Positions 40,624-49,495 of a DNA stretch of 64,000 bases are shown here, piece by piece. The DNA is from Sporosarcina luteola. GTDB taxonomy: Bacteria > Bacillota > Bacilli > Bacillales_A > Planococcaceae. How positions within the stretch are numbered: the first letter of the stretch is position 1; every line of letters begins with the position of its first letter. Under the pieces are notes generated by a model that was not told where the DNA came from, did no database searches, and saw only the letters and a program-made list of their open reading frames with translations. The position numbers and the translations under genes are program-made. The stretch lies in NCBI RefSeq assembly GCF_023715535.1, contig NZ_JAMBOI010000013.1, positions 1 through 64,000 of the forward strand, written 5' to 3'.

Positions 40624-42042
40624 ATGAAAAAGGAACAGACTTTCACACTTTCAATTATCCCAATATTGGCATTAGTAATTTCAGCAGCTTCCTCGATTTT
40701 CATATGGAAAGCGGGGATGCATATTCCGCTGCTCATTGGGGTGTTAGCTGCAGCAGTGATCGCAAAAATTTGTGGGTGGAGTTGGGAGAAAATCGAAAAA
40801 ATGATGGTCAATGGGGTATCCCGGGCATTGCCCGCAGTTTTTATCTTACTGATTATCGGTATCATTGTTGGAACTTGGATTGCGAGTGGTGTAATCCCGA
40901 CGATGATTTACTATGGTCTATCCATTATTGAACCATCGTTATTTATTCCACTTGTCGCACTCATCACTGGAATTGTTTCGATCACATTGGGAAGTTCATT
41001 TACCTCCATTGCGACAATCGGGATTGCTTTCATGGCGATTGGAGAGGGGTTGGGATTTGCTCCGGGGCTTGTAGCGGGGGCAGTCATTTCCGGGGCATAC
41101 TTCGGTGATAAACTATCGCCGTTGTCCGATACGACAAACATCGCTCCTGCCATGGCAGAAACGGATTTGTTCGGCCATATAAAGCACATGCTGTGGGATA
41201 CGATTCCTGCATTTGTCATTGCACTAGTTTTATATTGGTTCGTAGGTCTTTCAGGTGCAGCAACCCATGCTGTGGATTCGGCTGGCATTAATGTAATCAA
41301 AATAGGATTGGAAGGTGTCTTTACCATTCATCCACTTCTGCTTCTGATGCCTGTATTTACAATCGTTTTGATGATGAAACGTGTACCGGCCATTCCAGCG
41401 TTAACGATTGTTGGACTTTTAGGGGCTGTACTTGCAGTAATCGTTCAGGGCTCTTCCATTTCCTCAATAGCGCAAGTGATGACGAGTGGATTTTCAGTCG
41501 ATTCGGGAGTGGCTACGGTGGATTCTTTGTTGAATAAGGGTGGTCTCTTATCGATGTTAGGAACAATTGGGCTGTTAATCATCGCCACTGCTTTTGGTGG
41601 GATTCTTGAAGAAACCGGCTCTTTTGAAGTGGTCACAAGAAAAATGATAGCAGGTGTCCGTTCAACGGGAACATTAATCAGCACGACCATTCTTTCGACC
41701 TTTGTTGTGGCATTTGCAAGTGGGGCACAAATGTTAGCGATTATTTTACCTGCAAGAACATTTGTCCAAACGTATAAAGAGATGGGAATCGATACTAAAA
41801 ACCTTTCCAGATGTGTTGAAGCGGCGGGTACGGTAGGCATTAACCTTGTCCCGTGGAGTGTTCCTGCAATCTTTGCAGCAAGTACTCTAGGGGTAAGTCC
41901 AGGACAATTTATCCCATATGCATTCTTTGCGTTTTTAGTCCCACTCATCAATATCATTTTTGGTTTCACCGGCTGGACCATTACAAAGAAGAGCTATCGG
42001 AAGGAAGATGAAATCAAAACGGAAGGAGCTGTTTCGCTATGA
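40624..42042 (+). CDS. NhaC family Na+/H+ antiporter-like transporter (candidate tyrosine transporter)
   Basis: The 472-residue protein has about 11 helices and the NhaC pattern (LGSSFTSIATIGIAFMAIGEG, ISGAYFGDKLSPLSDTTNIAP, TFVVAFASGAQMLAI). Although NhaC members are annotated as Na+/H+ antiporters, a branch under Tyr T-box control (YheL type) has been proposed to carry tyrosine, which fits the T-box upstream. AAAGGAGATGTCATAA precedes the ATG. The stop overlaps the start of the PqqB-like gene by four bases. Confidence 0.85.
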   Translation: MKKEQTFTLSIIPILALVISAASSIFIWKAGMHIPLLIGVLAAAVIAKICGWSWEKIEKMMVNGVSRALPAVFILLIIGIIVGTWIASGVIPTMIYYGLSIIEPSLFIPLVALITGIVSITLGSSFTSIATIGIAFMAIGEGLGFAPGLVAGAVISGAYFGDKLSPLSDTTNIAPAMAETDLFGHIKHMLWDTIPAFVIALVLYWFVGLSGAATHAVDSAGINVIKIGLEGVFTIHPLLLLMPVFTIVLMMKRVPAIPALTIVGLLGAVLAVIVQGSSISSIAQVMTSGFSVDSGVATVDSLLNKGGLLSMLGTIGLLIIATAFGGILEETGSFEVVTRKMIAGVRSTGTLISTTILSTFVVAFASGAQMLAIILPARTFVQTYKEMGIDTKNLSRCVEAAGTVGINLVPWSVPAIFAASTLGVSPGQFIPYAFFAFLVPLINIIFGFTGWTITKKSYRKEDEIKTEGAVSL

Positions 42043-42905
42043 GCAAGGTCGTTTTACATGTGTTAGGAACGGCTCAAGATGCCGGTCTGCCACATCCAAA
42101 TTGCTTTTGTAAAAACTGTACGGAAGCCATAGAAAATCCAACGTTCAGGCGCACTGCAGCGTCATTAGCCATTGTGCTTCCTGAAGAAAAGGCTTGGCAT
42201 TTGATCGATGTAACGCCAGATTTGAAAAAGCAGATGGCGAGGGTGCAGATGGAGCACAATCTGCAAGGGCAGCTTATGTCGAGCATCTTTTTGACACATG
42301 CTCATCTAGGCCATTATCCCGGTTTGTTATTTTTAGGGAGAGAAGCGATCGGTGCAAATAAAGTACCAGTACTGGCAGGGACGAAAATGAAAAATCTATT
42401 GGAAGCACAAGCGCCTTGGAGCCAATTAACAAAACTCAACAATATTGACGTGCAGGAAATGCATGATGGTCAAGCGATTGCTGTTTCACCGGAAGTCACC
42501 GTTACACCTGTGGATGTCCCCCACAGAAATGAATTTACAGAGACATTTGGGTTTTGGATTAAAGGGACGGAGAAGAAAGTGTTGTACATTCCGGATATCG
42601 ATCGATGGGAACAATGGGACATGGACATTCATGAAGCGTGCAAGGAAGCGGATATCTGCTTACTTGACGGCACATTTCACTCCACCGAAGATCTTACAAA
42701 CATTGGCCGGGATTATCGGGAAATCCCTCATCCGCTCATGACAGAAACAATGGATCGATTACAAGATCTAGTGGAGCAAACTGAGATTTATTTTATTCAT
42801 CTCAATCACTCGAATCCCGCGCTTGATAAGGAGCGAGCGGTTCGGAATGAGCTGGAAATGAAAGGTTTTCATATTGCGGAGGAAGGCATGGAGTTTATTC
42901 TGTGA
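42039..42905 (+). CDS. PqqB-like metallo-beta-lactamase-fold protein
   Basis: The 288-residue product resembles PqqB of pyrroloquinoline quinone biosynthesis in order: LGTAQDAGLPHPNCFCKNC with a three-Cys zinc motif, LIDVTPDLKKQM, LTHAHLGHYPGLLFLGREAIG with a metal motif HxHxGH, ADICLLDGTF and IHLNHSNPAL. Classical PqqB lacks the full HxHxDH motif, so this one may keep more metal ligands. PqqB is reported as a tyrosine hydroxylase; the reaction here is unknown and no other pqq gene is present. It is translationally coupled to the NhaC-type gene. Confidence 0.85.
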   Translation: MSKVVLHVLGTAQDAGLPHPNCFCKNCTEAIENPTFRRTAASLAIVLPEEKAWHLIDVTPDLKKQMARVQMEHNLQGQLMSSIFLTHAHLGHYPGLLFLGREAIGANKVPVLAGTKMKNLLEAQAPWSQLTKLNNIDVQEMHDGQAIAVSPEVTVTPVDVPHRNEFTETFGFWIKGTEKKVLYIPDIDRWEQWDMDIHEACKEADICLLDGTFHSTEDLTNIGRDYREIPHPLMTETMDRLQDLVEQTEIYFIHLNHSNPALDKERAVRNELEMKGFHIAEEGMEFIL

Positions 42906-42970
42906 CATTGGTAAAAATAAAGAAAGTTTAGTATGCTTATGGAAACTAATTTACATAGAGAGGGGATAGG

Positions 42971-43876
42971 ATGATGACAACTATTGGTTATAACGAGGGG
43001 ATCATCTATGAATTCAATAAGGTGCATGAACCGATACGGACCATCCCGGCCGGTTCAACGGTCACGATTCAAACGTACGATTGTTTCCAAAATCAAATTC
43101 AATCAGCTGATACGGAAGTAACTGCAATCGATTGGAATAAAATCAATCCGGCGACGGGGCCTCTTTACGTGGAAGGTGCAATGCCGGGTGATGTGCTAAA
43201 AGTGAAGATCGAACGGATCGACATCGGGGACCAAGGCGTCATGGTTGTCGGACCGGAATTGGGTGTAATGGGACACGCTTTATCCAAAATGGAATCCAAG
43301 ATCCTCCCTATCAAAGATGATCTTGTTCTGTTCAATGATCTGCAGATCCCTGTGAATAAAATGATTGGCGTCATCGGTGTAGCACCTGAAGGGGAAGGTG
43401 TGAATTGCGGGACACCTGGCGCGCATGGCGGCAATATGGATAATAAAATGGTGACGGAAGGCGCGACATTGTACTTCCCGGTATTTGCAGAAGGAGCATT
43501 GTTCGCGCTCGGCGACTTGCATGCCGCGATGGGCGATGGTGAAGTGAGCGTATCTGGCGTTGAGGTTGCAGGGGAAGTTACTGTGACGCTCGATGTCATC
43601 AAAGGCGTGTCTTTGCGCCATCCGATGCTTGAGAATGAAAAAGCATTCACCCAAATAGTATCCGCTCTGACATTGGATGAAGCAGCAAAAACGGCAGCGG
43701 TGGAAATGATTGAGCGCATTGCCGAGAAATCATCTCTTCCTGTAAGTGAAGTGACGATGCTTATGAGCGCAGTCGGCCAATCGGAAATTTGCCAAATCGT
43801 CGATCCGCTTATGACAGCAAGATTCGTCGTGCCTAAATGGGTGCTTAGTCAGTTGGATGTTTCTATTTTTGAATGA
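42971..43876 (+). CDS. acetamidase/formamidase family amidohydrolase
   Basis: This 301-residue protein belongs to the FmdA/AmdA family: GPLYVEGAMPGDVLKVKIERI, GVIGVAPEGEGVNCGTPGAHGG (the acid/Cys block), ALFALGDLHAAMGDGEVS and VSGVEVAGEVTVTLDVIKG. Members hydrolyse short amides. AGAGAGGGGATAGG precedes the ATG pair at 42971. It follows the PqqB-like gene by 65 bases in the same direction and is probably part of the T-box operon. Confidence 0.9.
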   Translation: MMTTIGYNEGIIYEFNKVHEPIRTIPAGSTVTIQTYDCFQNQIQSADTEVTAIDWNKINPATGPLYVEGAMPGDVLKVKIERIDIGDQGVMVVGPELGVMGHALSKMESKILPIKDDLVLFNDLQIPVNKMIGVIGVAPEGEGVNCGTPGAHGGNMDNKMVTEGATLYFPVFAEGALFALGDLHAAMGDGEVSVSGVEVAGEVTVTLDVIKGVSLRHPMLENEKAFTQIVSALTLDEAAKTAAVEMIERIAEKSSLPVSEVTMLMSAVGQSEICQIVDPLMTARFVVPKWVLSQLDVSIFE

Positions 43877-43935
43877 AAATGAAAACATCTACTACTAATC
43901 TAAGAAACAGTGCTTTACAAAAGGAGTTGATTAAA

Positions 43936-44604
43936 ATGACCGAAACTAAAGGCACAGAAATAATACGCTCTTCAAAAGCAGAAACCATTCTATCTCAGAT
44001 CAATATTAAAACTAAGCTAGGCGACTTACGAAAAATCGCGAAGGACATTAAAAAAGATCACGAACTAGCTATGGAACTTTGGTCAACCGGAGAGTTCTTG
44101 CCGAGACTATTATCAATCCTAATTATGGACAAAAAACTGCTTACACAAGACGTGCTAAATCAGCTTGATAAAGATATGCAGGCTCACACTTTTGAGGAGC
44201 GAAATAACGTAATGGATTGGATAATGGCTAATCAGCTCACCAAAGACAAGAAGACGATTTTCTTGATGGAGTCATGGGAAAATAGCCCTTCTGCTCTTCA
44301 AAGGCGAGCTTTCTGGTATTATCAAGCGCGATTGAGATGGACTGGACAAACACCGCCTGATAACACCGAAGAATTGCTATCTGCAGTAGAGGCTGCTATT
44401 ACGCAGGAAGAACCGGAAGTTCAATGGGCTATGAATTTCACCGCAGGCTGGATAGGCGTATATGATGAAAAGAATCGTGCACGTTGTATGAAAATAGGTG
44501 AGAAAGCGGGCCTTTACAAAGATGAAAAAGTATCGAAAGGATGTACTCCCAACTATTTGCCGGAGTTCATTACGATTGAAGTTAACAAACGGATTAAGAA
44601 GTAG
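43936..44604 (+). CDS. DNA alkylation repair protein, AlkD-like
   Basis: The product (222 residues from ATG 43936 after AAAGGAGTTGATTAAA) has the HEAT-repeat pattern of the COG4912 family: LGDLRKIAKDIKKDHELAMELW, DWIMANQL, RRAFWYYQAR. It is divergent from the member at 10880 (no WWD/QKAIGW blocks), so function may differ. The frame extends upstream to 43873, overlapping the amidase gene, but the internal start has the site. Confidence 0.8.
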   Translation: MTETKGTEIIRSSKAETILSQINIKTKLGDLRKIAKDIKKDHELAMELWSTGEFLPRLLSILIMDKKLLTQDVLNQLDKDMQAHTFEERNNVMDWIMANQLTKDKKTIFLMESWENSPSALQRRAFWYYQARLRWTGQTPPDNTEELLSAVEAAITQEEPEVQWAMNFTAGWIGVYDEKNRARCMKIGEKAGLYKDEKVSKGCTPNYLPEFITIEVNKRIKK

Positions 44605-44634
44605 TTATCTATGAATAATATATTATGTTTACAT

Positions 44635-44662
44635 AAAACGTTCGGATGAATCCGAACGTTTT
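44635..44662. terminator. bidirectional terminator
   Basis: AAAACGTTCGGA and TCCGAACGTTTT form a 12-pair stem with a TGAA loop. Confidence 0.85.
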
Positions 44663-44710
44663 ATTTGCTATTCAAGTTACCCGAGCCCGTTACATTTCCA
44701 TCACCTGTTT

Positions 44711-44893
44711 TTATTTTTCTCGATCATCCCGCCGCTCATTTCGTTGTGCTCTAGCGTCAAAGTCTTCCGCGAATTCCTGTGTGCGGTTTTCGCCTGGATT
44801 ATTCGTATTGCTGTTTGTGTTGTGTGCCTCTTTGTAAGTATCAAAGCTATTATGCGTTCTTTCGTTCATTGTCTTCTTATTGTTTTTATTCAT
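44711..44893 (-). CDS. small hydrophilic protein, unknown
   Basis: The 60-residue product is rich in Asn, Glu, Arg and Lys (NNPGENRTQEFAEDFDARAQ) and lacks hydrophobic segments. GAGGAGGTGAGTAATCG precedes the ATG at 44893, a strong site that argues it is real even though a longer plus-strand frame covers it. Small acidic/basic proteins of this kind occur in spore formers; no family is recognised. Confidence 0.6.
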   Translation of the reverse strand: MNKNNKKTMNERTHNSFDTYKEAHNTNSNTNNPGENRTQEFAEDFDARAQRNERRDDREK

Positions 44894-45030
44894 CGATTAC
44901 TCACCTCCTCTACGTACTATGCACGTCAGCTGAAGAAGTATACGCCACTGTCCGGAATGAAAAGAAGGGATTGGAAATGCCCACGCCGAAAGTACGTAAT
45001 GTGGGATTTACTGACATTGGGGGATGCGAC

Positions 45031-46677
45031 ATGAATTATGACGTCATTGTAGTGGGAGCCGGACTTGCCGGATTGGTGGCCACTTCTGAGATCATCAAAA
45101 TCGGAAAAAAGGTGCTTTTATTGGATCAGGAGCCGGAGTCGTCGATGGGTGGGCAGGCGTGGTGGTCGTTCGGGGGATTGTTTTTAGTTGATTCGCCGGA
45201 GCAGCGTAGGCTGGGCATTAAAGATTCGAAGGACTTGGCCTGGCAGGATTGGATGGGGAGCGCAGGGTTCGATCGACTCGATGATGAGGATCATTGGGCT
45301 ATGAACTGGGCTGAAGCATATGTGGATTTTGCCGCGAATGAAAAACGGGAGTGGCTTTATTCGCTCGGCGTTCGGTTTTTCCCTGTCGTCGGCTGGGCGG
45401 AAAGGGGCGGATATTTAGCGGAAGGGCATGGTAACTCGGTGCCGCGGTTTCATATTACGTGGGGAACGGGTCCGGGGCTTGTGAAACCGTTCGAGCAAAT
45501 GGTCCGAGCGGGAATCGCCAAAGGGCTTGTCGACTTCAAGCCTCGGCATCAGGTGGATGATTTGATCGTTGAAAATGGAGCAGTCATCGGTGTGAGGGGA
45601 TCTGTACTCGAACCGAGCGAAGTTGAGAGAGGGGAAACTAGCTCCCGGACCGTCATCGGGGAATTTACATACAAAGCTTCCGCAGTCGTCGTGACGAGCG
45701 GCGGAATCGGCGCGAATTTCGACCTCGTCAGGGAAAACTGGCCGATGCGTTTAGGGGAACCCCCGAAGCAGATGATTTCAGGCGTGCCGGCCCACGTCGA
45801 TGGGCGGATGCTTGGGATAACTGAAAAAGCGGGCGGACGGATTGTGAATAAAGACCGGATGTGGCATTACACGGAAGGCATCCGGAATTGGAGCCCGATC
45901 TGGCCGTCCCATGGCATCCGCATTTTGCCGGGACCGTCTTCCATCTGGCTTGACGCAGAAGGGAACCGATTCCCGGCACCGAATTTCCCGGGCTTCGACA
46001 CATTGGGGACGCTACAAACGATAAAGGAAACGGGCTATGACTATTCGTGGTTCATTCTCACTGAAAAGATCATTGAAAAGGAATTCGCATTGTCTGGCTC
46101 TGAGCAAAACCCGGATTTGACGGGAAAAAGCATTAAGAAGGTGTTATCGAGGGTGCTCCCGGGTCCACCGGCTCCCGTGAAAGCGTTCATGGATCACGGC
46201 GAAGATTTCATTGTTGCGAAGACGGTGGAAGAATTGGTGGCGGGAATGAACCGAGTTGCTGGGAATGAATTGATCGATACTAAAAAGATCGAGCGGCTGC
46301 TGCTAGCGAGAGACAGGGAGATGGACAATACATTCACGAAGGACTTGCAAATTACGGCGCTTCGCGGGGCAAGGAATTATATCGGCGATAAGTTGATCCG
46401 CGTTGCGAAGCCGCATAAGATTCTGGATCCGAAAAACGGACCATTGATTGCGGTCAAGCTCAATATTCTAACCCGAAAAACATTGGGCGGACTTCAGACG
46501 GATTTATCGGGCCGTGTGTTGAATGAAGCCGGAAATCCCGTCCCCGGATTGTATGCGGCAGGGGAAGTTGCCGGATTCGGCGGAGGCGGCGTGCATGGAT
46601 ACCGCGCATTGGAAGGCACTTTTTTAGGGGGCTGCCTGTTCAGCGGGCGGATTGTCGGGCGAACGCTATCGGAATAA
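45031..46677 (+). CDS. FAD-binding dehydrogenase (fumarate reductase/KstD-like flavoprotein)
   Basis: ATG 45031 after TTGGGGGATGCGAC gives a 548-residue product starting YDVIVVGAGLAGLVAT, a dinucleotide-binding fold; a longer upstream frame lacks a start signal and overlaps the small protein on the other strand. SSMGGQAWWSFGG and GGGGVHGYRALEGTFLGGC near the end match the FAD-binding dehydrogenases annotated as ketosteroid-dehydrogenase-like. The substrate is not known. Monocistronic or paired with the peptidase 64 bases downstream. Confidence 0.88.
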   Translation: MNYDVIVVGAGLAGLVATSEIIKIGKKVLLLDQEPESSMGGQAWWSFGGLFLVDSPEQRRLGIKDSKDLAWQDWMGSAGFDRLDDEDHWAMNWAEAYVDFAANEKREWLYSLGVRFFPVVGWAERGGYLAEGHGNSVPRFHITWGTGPGLVKPFEQMVRAGIAKGLVDFKPRHQVDDLIVENGAVIGVRGSVLEPSEVERGETSSRTVIGEFTYKASAVVVTSGGIGANFDLVRENWPMRLGEPPKQMISGVPAHVDGRMLGITEKAGGRIVNKDRMWHYTEGIRNWSPIWPSHGIRILPGPSSIWLDAEGNRFPAPNFPGFDTLGTLQTIKETGYDYSWFILTEKIIEKEFALSGSEQNPDLTGKSIKKVLSRVLPGPPAPVKAFMDHGEDFIVAKTVEELVAGMNRVAGNELIDTKKIERLLLARDREMDNTFTKDLQITALRGARNYIGDKLIRVAKPHKILDPKNGPLIAVKLNILTRKTLGGLQTDLSGRVLNEAGNPVPGLYAAGEVAGFGGGGVHGYRALEGTFLGGCLFSGRIVGRTLSE

Positions 46678-46741
46678 AAAAGGGGAATTGCCGCTCCATA
46701 TCGAATAAATAGATAACGACAGATAAAAAGGGGAAGAGTAT

Positions 46742-48328
46742 ATGACAGTTCAACAGTTTTTGGAAGAGCAAAATAAAGCGATCAAGGATCTGCATATCGC
46801 AAACGCGGAAACCTCGTGGATGGCGGCGACGACAGGGGAGGACGAATGGAACCGGAAAACTGCGGAGGCAGAGACGGCTTATGATCTTTATTTAGCCGAT
46901 CCGGAACGTTTCCAACAAGTGAAAACGTACTTGGCGCAGGACGATCTGACAGCTATCGAGCGTCGTCAGCTCGAGAGTTTGTACAACGGAATGGTGTCGA
47001 ACCAGGTTCCCGAAGAGGACCTCAAGGAAATGGTGGAGCTTTCGACAGAGCTGATCGCTAAATTCAATACATTCCGCGCGACGATTGACGGAAAGCCTGT
47101 ATCGGAGAATGATGTCCGGGAAATCTTAATTAAAAGCAATGACTTGGCGGAGCGTGAAGAGGCGTGGCGTGCAAGCAAGCAGATCGGGAAAGAAGTTGAA
47201 GAGAAGCTCTTGATTCTCGTGAAAAAGCGGAATGACATAGCGCGTTCTCTTGGGTACGATAATTACCACCAAATGAGCTTTGAGCTGCAGGAATTGGACC
47301 GGGATGAAGTGTTCTCGATTTTCCACAAGCTGAAAGACCTTTCGGATGAACCTTTCCGTGAAATGAAACAGGAAATGAAAAGCGAACTGGCGGAGCGATT
47401 CGGTATTTCGATTGACGAGCTTCGTCCATGGCATTATGCCGATCCGTTTTTCCAAGAGGCTCCGCCGATGAAGGAACTGGATCTCGATCCGTTCTACGAT
47501 GGGAAAGACCTCGAGCAGCTGACGATTGCAACGTTTGAAAGCATGGGCATGGACATTACGGATATGCTCTCGAAGAGCGATATGTATCCGCGCGACAAGA
47601 AAAACCAGCATGCATTCTGCACGGATATCGACCGTGAAGGCGACGTCCGCGTGCTATGCAATAATGTGTCGACCGATTATTGGTCCGTTACGACGTTGCA
47701 TGAATTTGGCCATGCGGTTTATTTTAAATATGTCGATCGTCAGCTTCCATTCCTTTTAAGGACTTGCGCGCATACGTTGACAACGGAAGCGATTGCGATG
47801 CTCTATGGCCGATTCGGGAAAAATCCAGCATGGCTGCAGCAGTTTTTAGGGCTGGAGAAAGCTCAAGTGGAGGAGTTGACGCCGCTTATCGAGAAATCAC
47901 TGCGCCGGCAAATGCTCATTGCAGGCCGCTGGATTATGACATTCACGTTCTTTGAGCGCGAGCTGTACGAAAACCCGGACCAGGATTTGAATGAGCTTTG
48001 GTGGAAAATCGTAAAGGACGTCCAATTTGTGAACCCGCCGGAAAACGTCGACTACCCGCATTGGGCAGCGAAAATCCATTTCACGCTTGTCCCGGTTTAT
48101 TATCAAAACTATTTGCTCGGCGAGTTGACGACGTCGCAACTGCAATCCTATATCGAGAACAACATCTCAACAGACATGTTAACGCCAGAAGTCGGCGCGT
48201 ATTTGATGGATGAGTATTTCAAGCCGGGCGCGCTCTACCCGTGGAATGAAAAAATTAAGAAAGCGACTGGTGAGAAGCTGAATCCACAATATTTCATTGA
48301 TCAATTCGTAGTGAAAGCACTCGTGTAA
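46742..48328 (+). CDS. zinc metallopeptidase of the M2/M3 type
   Basis: The 528-residue product carries HEFGH at about residues 322-326 (in TTLHEFGHAVYFKYVD), with a downstream Glu in TTEAIAMLYGRF, marks of M3/M2-type zinc peptidases. The long helical N-terminus (AETAYDLYLADPERFQQ) is typical. AAGGGGAAGAGTAT precedes the ATG. It should be cytoplasmic because no signal peptide is seen. Natural substrates are probably oligopeptides. Confidence 0.88.
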   Translation: MTVQQFLEEQNKAIKDLHIANAETSWMAATTGEDEWNRKTAEAETAYDLYLADPERFQQVKTYLAQDDLTAIERRQLESLYNGMVSNQVPEEDLKEMVELSTELIAKFNTFRATIDGKPVSENDVREILIKSNDLAEREEAWRASKQIGKEVEEKLLILVKKRNDIARSLGYDNYHQMSFELQELDRDEVFSIFHKLKDLSDEPFREMKQEMKSELAERFGISIDELRPWHYADPFFQEAPPMKELDLDPFYDGKDLEQLTIATFESMGMDITDMLSKSDMYPRDKKNQHAFCTDIDREGDVRVLCNNVSTDYWSVTTLHEFGHAVYFKYVDRQLPFLLRTCAHTLTTEAIAMLYGRFGKNPAWLQQFLGLEKAQVEELTPLIEKSLRRQMLIAGRWIMTFTFFERELYENPDQDLNELWWKIVKDVQFVNPPENVDYPHWAAKIHFTLVPVYYQNYLLGELTTSQLQSYIENNISTDMLTPEVGAYLMDEYFKPGALYPWNEKIKKATGEKLNPQYFIDQFVVKALV

Positions 48329-48337
48329 CTAAAAACA

Positions 48338-48375
48338 TGCCGAACAAGATTAGAAAATCCTGTTCGGCAGTTTTT
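48338..48375. terminator. bidirectional terminator
   Basis: TGCCGAACA..GATT and AATC..TGTTCGGCA pair between convergent genes, followed by TTTTT. Confidence 0.8.
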
Positions 48376-48599
48376 CATCTTCTCTTCTTTTTCGCTAATT
48401 CTTCGGCAGCCAATTTCTTTTTATCCACAACTATTTCGAACTCGACAAACACATAATACACATTTTCTCTTATTTCCTCGACACTCATCACTTTACCTTT
48501 ACGACCTTTCAGCGTCACATTGTCGTCGATGGAAGGGATGTTTCTGAGTACTTGATTGAGTACGTAGTTTTTGTTTTCATAGAAATGAATGGCATACAT
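48375..48599 (-). CDS. small hypothetical protein
   Basis: The 74-residue protein (MYAIHFYENKNYVLNQVL..) has a beta-rich core (NVTLKGRKGKVMSVEEI, YYVFVEFEIVV) and a Lys-rich tail (KKKLAAEELAKKKRR) that may bind nucleic acid. The GRKGKV turn is reminiscent of KOW-like small domains but this is weak. AAAGGAGATTCGAATT precedes the ATG. No family assigned. Confidence 0.65.
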   Translation of the reverse strand: MYAIHFYENKNYVLNQVLRNIPSIDDNVTLKGRKGKVMSVEEIRENVYYVFVEFEIVVDKKKLAAEELAKKKRR

Positions 48600-48690
48600 A
48601 ATTCGAATCTCCTTTAGTAGTGTGATAGTTGGAATCCATTCATTTTATGATTGTCCACTAGATTTAGAACAAAGGACTTTTAGCGAGCCA

Positions 48691-48697
48691 TGTCGAA
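48691..48697 (+). promoter_or_regulatory. possible Spo0A box
   Basis: TGTCGAA, with AAAGGACTTT 20 bases upstream, in front of the DIP1984-type gene; same arrangement as at 31239. Confidence 0.3.
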
Positions 48698-48730
48698 TAA
48701 AGGACTAATGGAACAAAGGGAGTGGTATCG

Positions 48731-49186
48731 ATGAAGCTTGCCGAAGCGTTGATTGCACGGGCGGACTTGCAGAAAAGGAACGAACAGCTGAAAAGGCGGA
48801 TCAGCATGAACTTGAAGATCCAAGAGGGAGAAAAGCCTGCGGAGGATCCGAATGAAATGTTGGCGGAGCTCGACAGCAATATGAAAGAATTAACGAGTTT
48901 GATTCAACGGATCAATAGAACGAATTGCTCCGTCCAATTCGATGAACAGCGGACGCTCGCTGATGCATTGGTCGAACGTGACCAGAAGTGGGACAAGCGG
49001 TTGATCCTCGCCAAGATTGCGGAGGAAGGATCAATTCGCAACGACCGATATAGCCGGTCCGAGATTAAAATTATGAGCACCATTGACGTCTCGGCCATTC
49101 AAAAGCAGGTCGACCAATTATCGAAGGAGTTCAGGGAACTGGACACGAAGATTCAAGGTTTGAATTGGAATGTTGATTTGATCTGA
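48731..49186 (+). CDS. DIP1984 family protein
   Basis: The product (151 residues) is a helical protein of the DIP1984 (septicolysin-like) family: MKLAEALIARADLQKRNEQL, RRISMNLKIQEGEKPAEDP, INRTNCSVQFDEQRTLADAL, ERDQKWDKRLILAKIAEEGS, IKIMSTIDVSAIQKQVD. The order and wording of these blocks are diagnostic; the function is unknown. GGGAGTGGTATCG precedes ATG 48731. The stretch 49187-49461 after it shows only a weak 64-residue frame (49267-49461) without family resemblance. Confidence 0.88.
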   Translation: MKLAEALIARADLQKRNEQLKRRISMNLKIQEGEKPAEDPNEMLAELDSNMKELTSLIQRINRTNCSVQFDEQRTLADALVERDQKWDKRLILAKIAEEGSIRNDRYSRSEIKIMSTIDVSAIQKQVDQLSKEFRELDTKIQGLNWNVDLI

Positions 49187-49461
49187 TTTGATTAGCAAGT
49201 CGGTAGCTGCATCGCAAAGGTGAGTACAAACCCGCCAACAGGGATAGTTGGACTAATGGTCGGTAGATGGGGCTATACCAATCGGTTCGAAGCCGTCATG
49301 AACAACTTATGCCCAGTACCGTGACATGTGTACAAGTAGAATGTAATTGTAACTTCCATGTACTAATTTGCGAAGGCAGTGAGGGTGGGTTCGGGGACTT
49401 GATTTGGAATGAAGCATCTATGGTTTTCCGTAGGTGCTGTTTTGTGTGGAATGAAAAATGA

Positions 49462-49488
49462 CGGGCATCCAAAAGGAATGTATGCCCG
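49462..49488. terminator. hairpin terminator
   Basis: CGGGCAT (49462-49468) and ATGCCCG (49482-49488) pair just past the stop of the minus-strand metallohydrolase gene. Confidence 0.6.
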
Positions 49489-49495
49489 CCGCCTA

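Noticed and set aside
42039..42905. PQQ biosynthesis locus
   Set aside because: Only a PqqB-like gene is present; no PqqA peptide, PqqC, PqqD or radical-SAM PqqE is nearby.
44779..45030. Long upstream extension of the FAD-binding dehydrogenase
   Set aside because: A Cys-rich, unlikely N-terminus without a site; the ATG at 45031 has a good site and begins the FAD-binding fold directly.
49267..49461. 64-residue plus-strand ORF (Cys-rich)
   Set aside because: No ribosome site, no family resemblance, and it runs up to a terminator that belongs to the opposite strand.
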